The notes under the pieces were generated by a model, which saw only the letters and a program-made list of their open reading frames with translations, did not search any database and was not told where the DNA came from. Source: an uncultured Oscillospiraceae bacterium (GTDB lineage Bacteria > Bacillota > Clostridia > Oscillospirales > Oscillospiraceae). From it: DNA of 64,000 nt. The translations under genes and the position numbers were made by a program. Positions 8,739 to 16,383 of this stretch are shown piece by piece (the stretch's first letter is position 1; each line of letters opens with the position of its first letter). Where the stretch lies: assembly GCA_934667095.1 (NCBI GenBank), contig CAKULE010000003.1:84177-148176 (forward strand), read 5' to 3'.

Positions 8739-9175
8739 AAACTGTCACGCTTTATACCGACGGGGCCTGCTCCGGCAATCCTGGCCCCGGCGGGTGGGGG
8801 GCCATTCTGATGTTCGGGGAGCACAAAAAAGAGCTCTCCGGTGGGGAAAAGAGCACCACCAACAACCGCATGGAGCTGACGGCGGTGATCCGCGGGCTGG
8901 AGGCTTTGCTGGAGCCCTGCACCGTGGAGCTGTGGTCGGACTCCAAATACGTCATTGACGCGCTGACCAAGGGCTGGGCCCGGGGCTGGCGGGCCAAGGG
9001 CTGGGTGAAGGCGGACAAAAAGCCCGCCCTGAACGCCGACCTTTGGGCCCAACTGCTGGACCTGTGCGACCGGCATACCGTCCACTGCCACTGGGTCAAG
9101 GGCCATGCGGAAAACCCGTACAACAACCGCTGCGACGAGCTGGCGGTATCGGAATGGCAGAAGCTGAAGGGGTAG
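8735..9175 (+). CDS. rnhA: Ribonuclease HI
   Basis: Endonuclease that cuts the RNA strand of RNA-DNA hybrids, 146 residues. All four acidic metal ligands are present: Asp in YTDGACSGNPGPGGWG, Glu in NNRMELTAVIRGLEAL, Asp in LWSDSKYVIDAL, and Asp in NPYNNRCDELA. The start overlaps the upstream stop (ATGA). The final 27 codons (from 9095) are the first copy of a 213-bp tandem repeat that reappears at 9308 and 9521, so the gene tail is present three times although only this copy is attached to a full gene. The protein itself looks intact. Confidence 0.96.
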   Translation: MKTVTLYTDGACSGNPGPGGWGAILMFGEHKKELSGGEKSTTNNRMELTAVIRGLEALLEPCTVELWSDSKYVIDALTKGWARGWRAKGWVKADKKPALNADLWAQLLDLCDRHTVHCHWVKGHAENPYNNRCDELAVSEWQKLKG

Positions 9176-9597
9176 GGCCCTTGACCCAGTTCGCCGCAGG
9201 TGCGGCGTGCGAGTGTTTTGCAAAGCAAAACCTCGGCGCAAGGCGGAATTCACTTCCGCCGCGCAAGTGAAAAAATGGGGGTCCCCATAAAGCCTGCTTT
9301 ATGGGGCGTCAAGGGCCATGCGGAAAACCCGTACAACAACCGCTGCGACGAGCTGGCGGTATCGGAATGGCAGAAGCTGAAGGGGTAGGGCCCTTGACCC
9401 AGTTCGCCGCAGGTGCGGCGTGCGAGTGTTTTGCAAAGCAAAACCTCGGCGCAAGGCGGAATTCACTTCCGCCGCGCAAGTGAAAAAATGGGGGTCCCCA
9501 TAAAGCCTGCTTTATGGGGCGTCAAGGGCCATGCGGAAAACCCGTACAACAACCGCTGCGACGAGCTGGCGGTATCGGAATGGCAGAAGCTGAAGGG
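9095..9597. repeat. 213-bp tandem direct repeat (about 2.4 copies) of the rnhA 3' end plus spacer
   Basis: Units run 9095-9307 and 9308-9520, followed by a partial third copy 9521-9597 that diverges after the last codons of the rnhA tail. The two full units look identical by eye. Each holds the final 27 codons of rnhA and about 130 bp of hairpin-rich spacer. The unit length is a multiple of three. A 13-nt perfect inverted repeat (TGGGTCAAGGGCC at 9092-9104, complement at 9176-9188) brackets the rnhA tail in the first copy. Short open frames inside copies 2 and 3 repeat the RNase tail and are not genes. Confidence 0.93.
9189..9307. repeat. Multi-hairpin intergenic element (first copy; second copy 9402-9520)
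   Basis: Four consecutive perfect inverted repeats fill this spacer: CGCCGCA/TGCGGCG at 9192-9207, GTTTTGC/GCAAAAC at 9215-9231, GGCGGAA/TTCCGCC at 9242-9260, and CCCCATAAAGC/GCTTTATGGGG at 9283-9306. This density resembles REP/BIME-type or MITE-like elements. No transposase or coding potential is seen. Whether it is dispersed elsewhere in the genome cannot be told from this window, where I see it only here. Confidence 0.6.
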
Positions 9598-9660
9598 CTG
9601 AGGGCCCTGAACCTGTGTTCTACTGCGGAAGCGGAAAACATAGAGAAAGAGGTCATGACC

Positions 9661-9837
9661 ATGGGCAAGTTTGTGATTTCCAGGGCAAAGAACGGCGAAT
9701 ACCGCTTCCGCCTGAAGGCCCGCAACGGCCAGAACATCGGCCGCAGCGAGGGCTACAAGGCCAAGGCCAGCTGCCTGAACGGCATCGACTCCGTGGGCCG
9801 CAACGCCCCCGAGGCCACCGTCGTGGTGGAGGAGTAA
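9661..9837 (+). CDS. DUF1508 (YegP-like) small protein
   Basis: 58-residue protein with one DUF1508 unit: KFVISRAKNGEYRFRLKARN, then GQNIGRSEGYKAKASCLNGI, ending in ATVVVEE. Well-known YegP proteins have two such units; here there is one. The family has no firm biochemical function. ATG 9661 is preferred over ATG 9655 because AGAAAGAGG at 9643-9651 gives a normal spacing to 9661 and is too close to 9655. A rho-independent terminator follows, so it seems to be a single-gene unit or the end of the gyrA-rnhA transcript after the repeat. Confidence 0.85.
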   Translation: MGKFVISRAKNGEYRFRLKARNGQNIGRSEGYKAKASCLNGIDSVGRNAPEATVVVEE

Positions 9838-9851
9838 GTTCTGACAGCCTG

Positions 9852-9887
9852 AAAAGGCGGCGCTCCGGTGCGGGCGCCGCCTTTTTG
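9852..9887 (+). terminator. Rho-independent terminator after the DUF1508 gene
   Basis: Stem GGCGGCGC (9856-9863) pairs with GCGCCGCC (9874-9881), followed by TTTTT at 9882-9886. Confidence 0.88.
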
Positions 9888-9899
9888 TTTCCACCGGGA

Positions 9900-9928
9900 T
9901 TGCCGGGAATGTGGAACTATGGTATACT
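9900..9928 (+). promoter_or_regulatory. Sigma-A-type promoter for the DUF6056-like/UbiA pair
   Basis: TTGCCG (9900-9905), 17-bp spacer, TATACT (9923-9928), 36 bp before the start codon at 9964. It lies directly behind a terminator, which supports a new transcript here. Confidence 0.6.
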
Positions 9929-9963
9929 ATATTGCTGATTTGACTGGAAAGGGGGGGAGGACT

Positions 9964-11421
9964 ATGGAGCTGCGGACGAAGCGGGACCGTTTGGCGCTCT
10001 GCCTGTGTCTGGCGCTGCTGCTGGCGGCCGTGCTGTGTCTGAGCTGGCTGTTTCCCCTCACCGGGGACGACTGGTACCGGGAGGAGCTGGGACAGAACAT
10101 CCACAGTATGGGCGACCTGATCCATGAGGTGGCCATCCGCTGGAATCGGGGCAACGCCCGGGTTCTCGGCAATGTGCTGGCCTACTCCGCCGCCTGCCGC
10201 CCGGTGTACCGGGCGCTGCTGCGGGGCGGTATTCTCTACGCCCTGATGCTGGTGTGCTGGAAGCTGTCCGGGCTGAAGGGCTGGGGCGGCCTGCTGGGGG
10301 TGTCGGCGGCGGTGCTGGCCCTGCCCCGGCTGATGTTCCGGGAGGTCTACCCTTGGGGGGCCGGCTTCTTCAACTATGTGCCGCCGGTGCTCACCGTTCT
10401 GGCTGCGCTGTACCTGATGCGCGGGGCACTGGAGGGCCGGGAGGTGCCCGACGGCATGGGCCGGTGTGCGGCGCTGTTCTGGCTGGGCCTGTGCGGCCAG
10501 CTGTTTATGGAAACCAATACCCTCTACGCTCTGCTGGCCGGGGCGGCTCTGCTGATTCTGGACTGGGTGCGGCGGAAGCGGCCCTCTCTGCCCATCGCCC
10601 TGTTTCTAATGGGGGCGGTCACCGGGGCGGTGTTCCTGTTTGCCTCCCCGGCCTACCGGAGGATGGGTGCCTCGGGGGGCAGCTATCAGTCTGCGCTGGC
10701 CGGCGGGCTGGCGGTCCTGCTGGAAAAGGCAGAGAAAAACCTGCCCACGGTGATGGAGCAGATGCTCACCCACTGCCCGCTGCTGTATGGCGGGCTGACG
10801 GCGGTGGGGTTGCTCCACCTGGGTTGGGGCAGGGGACCGGTGTGGCTCCGGGCCGCCACCGGCGGAGTGCTGACGGCGGGGACGGTCTTCTTTGCTGCGG
10901 CGCAGTACACCGCCTTTGCCCCCGGCCTGTGGCTGACGCTGGCGGTGTTCCTGCTGTTTGCGCTGGCGGTGGTGGGGATGATCCTGCTGTCCAGTGTGAA
11001 GGCGGTCCGGGTCCCGGTGCTGTTTCTGGTGCTGAGCGCCGGGGTGTCCGCCGCGCCGCTGCTGGCGGTGTCCCCCATCGGGCCGCGATGCCTGTATTTG
11101 CCCTACATGTTGCTGCTGCTGGCTCTGCTGTGGCTGATCGCCGGGCTGGAGCCCCCGGCCCACCTGCTGAAAACAGCGGGATCCATCGCTGCGGCCGCGG
11201 CCTTCGCCTTCTATCTGGTGCTCTTCGTGCCCATCCACGAGACGGAGCAGCGTCGCTATGCCATACTGGAGGAGGCGCTGGCGGCGGGGGTCAGCGAGGT
11301 GACGGTGCCTGCCCTGCCCCACGGGGATTACCTCTGGAATCCGGAGGTGCGGCTGGACATGGTCTACTGCTACGAGACCCGGGGAGATCTCATCATCCAC
11401 TTTAAGGAGGAGAATCCGTGA
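9964..11421 (+). CDS. Polytopic membrane protein, DUF6056/GT-C-like
   Basis: 485-residue protein with about 11-13 hydrophobic segments. After the first helix comes PLTGDDWYREELG, an acidic extracytoplasmic loop motif seen in DUF6056 and other GT-C-like membrane glycosyltransferase families, followed by RWNRGNARVLGN. A short hydrophilic C-terminal part (residues 420-485) ends the protein. GGGGGGAGGACT precedes ATG 9964; an in-frame ATG further upstream at 9868 lies before the predicted promoter and is rejected. The stop overlaps the GTG start of the UbiA gene, so the two are coupled. A role as a lipid-linked sugar transferase acting on the neighbour's product is an inference; the family assignment is by motif and topology only. 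Confidence 0.65.
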   Translation: MELRTKRDRLALCLCLALLLAAVLCLSWLFPLTGDDWYREELGQNIHSMGDLIHEVAIRWNRGNARVLGNVLAYSAACRPVYRALLRGGILYALMLVCWKLSGLKGWGGLLGVSAAVLALPRLMFREVYPWGAGFFNYVPPVLTVLAALYLMRGALEGREVPDGMGRCAALFWLGLCGQLFMETNTLYALLAGAALLILDWVRRKRPSLPIALFLMGAVTGAVFLFASPAYRRMGASGGSYQSALAGGLAVLLEKAEKNLPTVMEQMLTHCPLLYGGLTAVGLLHLGWGRGPVWLRAATGGVLTAGTVFFAAAQYTAFAPGLWLTLAVFLLFALAVVGMILLSSVKAVRVPVLFLVLSAGVSAAPLLAVSPIGPRCLYLPYMLLLLALLWLIAGLEPPAHLLKTAGSIAAAAAFAFYLVLFVPIHETEQRRYAILEEALAAGVSEVTVPALPHGDYLWNPEVRLDMVYCYETRGDLIIHFKEENP

Positions 11422-12260
11422 AGAACTGGATCCGTCTGCTCCGGCCCAAACACTACCTAAAAAATGTGCTGGTGCTGCTGCCGTTAGTGTTCAGCGGCCG
11501 GCTGGGGGAGGGCGCCGTGCTGCGCGCCGCTCTTGGGGCCTTTGCAGCCTTCTGTCTGCTGTCCTCGGCGGTGTATATCCTCAACGACCTGCGGGACGCC
11601 CCGGCGGACCGGGAGAACCCCGCCAAATGCATGCGCCCCATCGCCAGCGGCGCGGTGTCCGTTGCCGGGGCGGCGGTGCTGTGCGTACTGCTGCTGTGCG
11701 CTGTGGTCGTGCTGGGGCTGGCGTTCCATTTCCCGCTGGGGGGCTGGGTGACGCTAGCAGCCTATCTGGTGGTGAATGTGGGGTACAGCCTGGGGCTGAA
11801 AAACATTCCCCTGCTGGATGTGGCTCTGCTGGTGTCCGGCTTCCTGCTGCGTATGCTGTGCGGCGCGCTGGTGACGGGGATCGAGATCTCCGGCTGGCTG
11901 TATCTGACGGTGATCGCCATCTCCTTCTACCTCAGCCTGGGCAAGCGCCGGGGGGAACTGCGCAGCCGGGGGGAGAGCAGCCGGGCGGTGCTGAAATATT
12001 ACAACGAGGCGTTTCTGGACAAGAATATGCACACCTGCCTGACGCTGGCCATCGTGTTCTATTCCCTGTGGAGCGTCAACTCCGGGCATGAGCATATGGT
12101 GTGGACGGTGCCGCTGGTGATCTTGCTATGCATGAAGTACAGTATGACGGTGGAGGGCAGCTCCGACGGCGACCCCATCGAGGTCATCTATCAGGACAAG
12201 GCGCTGATGATCCTGGCGGTGCTGTTCGCCGCGCTGACTCTGGGACTGATCTATCTGTGA
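11418..12260 (+). CDS. UbiA-family prenyl-phosphate phosphoribosyltransferase (DPPR-synthase-like)
   Basis: 280-residue integral membrane prenyltransferase. Motif 1 NDLRDAPADRENP (N-D-x-x-D-x-x-x-D) lies near residue 56 and YYNEAFLDKNMHTC near residue 194; together with the opening LLRPKHYLKNVLVLLPL they match decaprenyl-phosphate 5-phosphoribosyltransferases rather than quinone-pathway UbiA. The enzyme would join PRPP to a polyprenyl phosphate, the first step to lipid-linked arabinose or ribose. GTG start overlaps the previous stop by 4 bp. The DPPR phosphatase and epimerase genes of actinobacteria are not here. PRPP synthase (prs) is elsewhere in the window. Substrate assignment is inferred from motifs. 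Confidence 0.78.
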   Translation: MKNWIRLLRPKHYLKNVLVLLPLVFSGRLGEGAVLRAALGAFAAFCLLSSAVYILNDLRDAPADRENPAKCMRPIASGAVSVAGAAVLCVLLLCAVVVLGLAFHFPLGGWVTLAAYLVVNVGYSLGLKNIPLLDVALLVSGFLLRMLCGALVTGIEISGWLYLTVIAISFYLSLGKRRGELRSRGESSRAVLKYYNEAFLDKNMHTCLTLAIVFYSLWSVNSGHEHMVWTVPLVILLCMKYSMTVEGSSDGDPIEVIYQDKALMILAVLFAALTLGLIYL

Positions 12261-12326
12261 GAGAAGATCCCTTGAAATTGGATTTAATCGCAGGGCGGTA
12301 AACTGGAATTTGGTGGAGTAATGGGC

Positions 12327-12770
12327 ATGGAAATCCGAAAAGTGAGTGAAAATAAAAAGCAGTTTCTCTCACTTCTGCTGTTGGCAGACGAGCAGGAGAA
12401 TATGGTTGACCGCTATCTCGAAAAAGGAACAATGTATGTGCTTGTCGACTGCGGTGTCAAGGCGGAATGTGTTATCACCGATGAAGGCGGCGGAATCCTT
12501 GAAATCAAGAATATTGCAGTTGATTCGAAGTATCATGGAATGGGATATGGCAAAGCATTGATTGACTTTCTTGCCAGTAAATATGCAGATGTATATTCTG
12601 TTTTGCAGGTTGGAACAGGTGACAGTCCTTTGACAATACCGTTTTACACAAAATGCGGCTTTGTACGCTCTCACCGAGTTCCAAACTTCTTCACCGATCA
12701 CTATGATCACCCAATTTATGAGTGCGGCATCCAGTTAATAGATATGGTATATTTACAAAGAAATATATAA
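12327..12770 (+). CDS. GNAT-family N-acetyltransferase, A+T-rich (possible acquired gene)
   Basis: 147-residue acetyltransferase. Motif A is IKNIAVDSKYHGMGYGKALI (residues 65-84), which contains the acetyl-CoA-binding Q/R-x-x-G-x-G/A-like loop, followed by the FYTKCGFV element typical of the C-terminal half. Substrate is unknown. ATG 12327 has GGAG about nine bases upstream; ATG 12321 would be too close. Base composition is visibly richer in A+T than the neighbours on both sides, and codon choice differs (AAA, GAA, TTT common), suggesting transfer. It lies between the UbiA gene and a convergent aspS, separated from aspS by a bidirectional terminator. Confidence 0.85.
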   Translation: MEIRKVSENKKQFLSLLLLADEQENMVDRYLEKGTMYVLVDCGVKAECVITDEGGGILEIKNIAVDSKYHGMGYGKALIDFLASKYADVYSVLQVGTGDSPLTIPFYTKCGFVRSHRVPNFFTDHYDHPIYECGIQLIDMVYLQRNI

Positions 12771-12826
12771 ATCCAACATTTGTCGAGCAGCCGCGAACGG
12801 CGCAGCAGACTTACAAGACAGAAAAT

Positions 12827-12860
12827 AAGCCCCCGGGCCAGCAGCCCGGGGGCTTGTTTT
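12827..12860. terminator. Bidirectional terminator between the GNAT gene and aspS
   Basis: AAGCCCCCGGGC (12827-12838) pairs with GCCCGGGGGCTT (12844-12855); GTTTT follows on plus and an A/T-rich run follows on minus. Confidence 0.85.
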
Positions 12861-14640
12861 ACGCTTCGGTTTCTTCCTCTCTGGCGGTGCAGGCGATGCT
12901 CAGCTCGTCCAGCTGGGCCTGTGTGACGAAGGACGGGGCGTTCATCATCACGTCCTGGGCGTTCTTGTTCATGGGGAAGGGGATGATCTCCCGGATGGAG
13001 TCCTCGCCGGCCAGCAGCATGACCATGCGGTCCACGCCGGGGGCGATGCCCGCGTGGGGGGGCGCGCCGTAGGTGAAGGCGTTGTACATGGCGGGGAACT
13101 TGGCCTTTACGTTGTCCTCGCCCAGACGGACCAGCTCAAAGGCTTTGACCATGATCTCCGGGTCGTGGTTCCGCACGGCGCCGGAGGACAGCTCCACGCC
13201 GTTGCACACCAGGTCGTACTGGTCGGCGGTGATGGTCAGGGGGTCTATCTCGCCGCGCTCCGCGGCCAGCAGGGTCTTCAGCCCGCCCTTGGGCATGGAG
13301 AAGGGGTTGTGGCAGAACTCCAGCTCGCCGGACTCGTCGCCGATCTCGTACATGGGGAAGTCCACGATCCAGCAGAACTCGTAGCGCTCCTTGTCCATGT
13401 GGCCCTCGCAGGCCGCGCCGAAGGTCTTGATGAGCACGCCGGCGGACTTGGTGGCGTACTGGCCCGCCGCCGCCACCACCAGCGTGTTGGGCTTGAGGGT
13501 CAGCACCTTGGAAAGCGCGTCCTTCATGGGGGCGACGAACTTGGCGATGCCGCCGGCCAGCTCACCGTTCTCATCCACCTTGAACCAGTAGGCCTTCGAG
13601 CCGGACTGCACCTCGCAGTCGGTGAGCAGCTTCTCCACCTGCTTGCGGGTCAGGGCGCAGTCGGTGATGTCGATCATCTTGACGGTCTGGCCCTTGAGAG
13701 CCTCGAACTCGCAGTCAGCGAACAGGTCGGTGACGTTTTTGCACGTCAGGTCGATACGCAGGTCGGGCTTGTCCGAGCCATACGTCTCCATGGCGGTGTT
13801 GTATGGGATGCGGCGGAAGGGGGCGGCGGAGGCCACGTTGTACGTGCCGAACTTGGCGAAGATGGGGGGCAGCACGTCCTCCAGCACGGCGAAGATGTCG
13901 TCCTGGGTGGCGAAGGCCATCTCCATATCCAGCTGGTAGAACTCGCCGGGGGAGCGGTCGCCGCGGGCGTCCTCATCCCGGAAGCAGGGGGCGATCTGGA
14001 AGTAGCGGTCGAAGCCGGAGGTCATCAGCAGCTGCTTGAACTGCTGGGGGGCCTGAGGCAGGGCGTAGAACTTGCCGGGGTGCTTGCGGCTGGGCACCAG
14101 ATAGTCCCGGGCACCCTCGGGGGAGGAGGCGGTGAGGATGGGGGTGGTGATCTCCAGGAAGCCCTCCGCCTGCATGGCGGCCCGGAGGGCGGCCACCACG
14201 TTGCAGCGCAGAATGATGTTCTTCTTGACCTCGGGGTTGCGCAGGTCGAGGTAGCGGTACTTCAGCCGCTGGGCCTCGTCGGCCTCCCGGCTGCGGTTGA
14301 TCTGGAAGGGGAGCTCGCTGTGGGTGCAGCGGCCCAGCACCTCCACCTTGGCGGGGACCACCTCGATGTCGCCGGTGGGCAGCTTCGGGTTCTTGCTGTC
14401 CCGCTCCCGCACCACGCCGGAGACGGAAATGGTGGACTCCTTGGTGATGGCCTTGAAGGTGTTCACCATTTCCTCGCTCTCGGCCACCACCTGTGTGGTG
14501 CCGTAGAAGTCGCGGATCACCACGAAGGCCAGACTGGCGGAGACCACACGGACGTTCTCCATCCAGCCGACAATGGTCACTTCCTGCCCCACGTGCTCCA
14601 TACGGAGTTCGCCGCAGGTGTGCGTTCTGGACTGAAACAT
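12859..14640 (-). CDS. aspS: Aspartyl-tRNA synthetase
   Basis: Class II synthetase charging tRNA-Asp (and perhaps tRNA-Asn), 593 residues with the bacterial-type GAD insertion. Visible: N-terminal OB fold (GWMENVRVVSASLAFVVIRD), motif 2 CFRDEDARGDRSPGEFYQLD, the insertion domain in the middle, and motif 3 APGVDRMVMLLAGEDSIREI near the C terminus. It is the second gene after hisS (52-bp gap), and both lie downstream of a T-box leader, so the pair is probably controlled by tRNA charging. Length and motifs are normal. Whether it is discriminating or non-discriminating was not resolved. Confidence 0.97.
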   Translation of the reverse strand: MFQSRTHTCGELRMEHVGQEVTIVGWMENVRVVSASLAFVVIRDFYGTTQVVAESEEMVNTFKAITKESTISVSGVVRERDSKNPKLPTGDIEVVPAKVEVLGRCTHSELPFQINRSREADEAQRLKYRYLDLRNPEVKKNIILRCNVVAALRAAMQAEGFLEITTPILTASSPEGARDYLVPSRKHPGKFYALPQAPQQFKQLLMTSGFDRYFQIAPCFRDEDARGDRSPGEFYQLDMEMAFATQDDIFAVLEDVLPPIFAKFGTYNVASAAPFRRIPYNTAMETYGSDKPDLRIDLTCKNVTDLFADCEFEALKGQTVKMIDITDCALTRKQVEKLLTDCEVQSGSKAYWFKVDENGELAGGIAKFVAPMKDALSKVLTLKPNTLVVAAAGQYATKSAGVLIKTFGAACEGHMDKERYEFCWIVDFPMYEIGDESGELEFCHNPFSMPKGGLKTLLAAERGEIDPLTITADQYDLVCNGVELSSGAVRNHDPEIMVKAFELVRLGEDNVKAKFPAMYNAFTYGAPPHAGIAPGVDRMVMLLAGEDSIREIIPFPMNKNAQDVMMNAPSFVTQAQLDELSIACTAREEETEA

Positions 14641-14692
14641 AGTAAAATCAACTCCATTTTGTATAATCTATAAAAAATATTGCTATCTGGAA

Positions 14693-16054
14693 TCACTTTT
14701 CCACGATGGGGGCCAGCTTTTGCAGCTCTGTCAGCTTGGCCTGCACCAGCTCCGCAGCCTGCTCCGGAGTGGCGAGGGTCTGTTCGCCGGTGACCATGTT
14801 TTTCAGGGAGATCTTGCCCTGGGCAATCTCGTCCTCGCCCAGCAGGGCGGCGAAGGGGACGTGCAGCTTATCGGCGTAGCTCATCTTCGCCTTGAATTTT
14901 TTGGGCTCGGTATAGAGCTGAGCCCGGATGCCGCTGGCGCGCAGGGCGGTGGCGAAAGAGATGGCGGGGGAGAGGTCCTCCGTCATGGGCAGCACCAGCA
15001 CGTCGGCGGGGGCGGTGAGCAGCTCGGGGTTGAGCATGCCCTGCTCCTCCAGCACGTAGAACAGGCGGGTCAGGCCGATGGAGATGCCCACGCCGGGCAG
15101 CTGCTTGTCGGTGTAGAACTCGGCCAGATTGTCGTACCGGCCGCCGGAGCAGACGGAGCCCACCTCCGGGTGGTCCAGCAAGGTGGTCTCGTAGACGGTG
15201 CCGGTGTAGTAATCCAGACCCCGGGCGATGGTGAGGTCTACGGCGAAGTTGTCCTCGGGCACGCCGAAGGCGGCCAGATACTTCACCACGGTGTTCAGCT
15301 CATCCAACCCGAGGTCGAAGACCTCATTCCGGCCCCGGTAGCACTCCAGTGCGGAAAGGACCTCGGCATTGGTGCCCTTGATGGCGATGAAGGTCAGGAT
15401 CTCGTCCGCCTGACCGGCGGTGAGGCCGGTCTCCTCGCCCATGAGGAGCTCCTTCACCTTGTCCGGGCCGATCTTGTCCAGCTTGTCCACGGTGCGCATG
15501 ATGTCGGCGGACTTGTCCGTCAGGCCCAGCATGGCGTAGAAGCCGTTGAGCAGCTTGCGGTTGTTTACCCGAATCTGGAACCGGCGCAGGCCCAGCGAGG
15601 TAAAGGTCTGGTAGATGATGGAGGGGATCTCCGCCTCGTTGGCAATGTCCAGCTTGCCGTCGCCGATGATGTCGATGTCCGCCTGATAGAACTCCCGGAA
15701 GCGGCCCCGCTGGGCCCGCTCCCCCCGGTAGACCTTGCCGATCTGCAGACGGCGGAAGGGGAAGGCCAACTCGGCATAGTGCAGGGCCACATATTTGGCC
15801 AGCGGCACGGTGAGGTCAAAGCGGAGGGAGAGGTCGGTGTCGCCCTTGGTGAAGCGGTAGATCTGCTTCTCCGTCTCGCCGCCGGCCTTGGCCAGCAGCA
15901 CTTCGGAGGCCTCGATCACCGGGGTGTCCAGCGGCGTGAAACCGTAGAGGGAATAGGAACGGCGGATCAGCTCCAGCATACGGTCGAACTGCACCTGCTT
16001 TTCCGGCAGCAATTCCATGAAGCCGGAGAGCGTGCGGGGTTTTTGTTTGGTCAT
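14693..16054 (-). CDS. hisS: Histidyl-tRNA synthetase
   Basis: Class II synthetase charging tRNA-His, 453 residues. The core shows SLRFDLTVPLAKYVALHYAE, IGKVYRGERAQRGRFREFYQ with ADIDIIG after it, and the HisA motif ARGLDYYTGTVYE; the anticodon domain follows (ISFATALRASGIRAQLY). The RFDLTVP form of motif 2 belongs to the longer HisRS type rather than the compact Escherichia coli type. AAGGAG precedes the ATG. The gene heads the hisS-aspS pair and lies about 70 bp behind a T-box terminator. Catalytic elements look intact. Confidence 0.97.
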   Translation of the reverse strand: MTKQKPRTLSGFMELLPEKQVQFDRMLELIRRSYSLYGFTPLDTPVIEASEVLLAKAGGETEKQIYRFTKGDTDLSLRFDLTVPLAKYVALHYAELAFPFRRLQIGKVYRGERAQRGRFREFYQADIDIIGDGKLDIANEAEIPSIIYQTFTSLGLRRFQIRVNNRKLLNGFYAMLGLTDKSADIMRTVDKLDKIGPDKVKELLMGEETGLTAGQADEILTFIAIKGTNAEVLSALECYRGRNEVFDLGLDELNTVVKYLAAFGVPEDNFAVDLTIARGLDYYTGTVYETTLLDHPEVGSVCSGGRYDNLAEFYTDKQLPGVGISIGLTRLFYVLEEQGMLNPELLTAPADVLVLPMTEDLSPAISFATALRASGIRAQLYTEPKKFKAKMSYADKLHVPFAALLGEDEIAQGKISLKNMVTGEQTLATPEQAAELVQAKLTELQKLAPIVEK

Positions 16055-16123
16055 AGCGATTGCTCCTTGTATAGTGATAATGACTTATTACAGATTGGAA
16101 TGGAAATTTGGGGGAGTGGAGGT

Positions 16124-16380
16124 AAAATAAATGCTCTCATCCCATAGACCAATGGGACGAGAGCATGGCAAAGCAGACTCCCGTGGTGCCACCCACGTTC
16201 AGCCGGCGGCATGCCGGCCCTCTGGCCTTCTGGTGCGGGAAGGGGACCGCGCCCGTCTCCGGGCCCGCTCCGCCGGCGTCTTTCCCGCGCGCCTGCCGCA
16301 GGCCCCTTTCAGCCGTGGGGGCCGTCTCTGTCCGGCGGTGTGGGCGGTACTCATCCGGCGTCAACGCGGTGATGCCGCTG
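16124..16380 (-). promoter_or_regulatory. T-box riboswitch upstream of hisS-aspS
   Basis: Read on the minus strand, the leader carries an AGAGA motif and GGCTGAAAGG of stem I, the conserved T-box sequence GTGGGTGGCACCACGGGAG (about 16179-16198), and then a terminator: ATGCTCTCGTCCCAT pairing with ATGGGATGAGAGCAT, followed by TTATTTT (16124-16167). Uncharged tRNA would stabilise the antiterminator. I could not fix the specifier codon; a GAC (Asp) triplet at 16278-16280 is one candidate. The stretch between mgsA and hisS is fully explained by this element. Confidence 0.85.
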
Positions 16381-16383
16381 GGC

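Noticed and set aside
9200..9601. 62-codon frames repeated in the rnhA tail array (9200-9388 and 9413-9601)
   Set aside because: They are products of the tandem duplication, lack ribosome sites, and repeat only the RNase HI tail.
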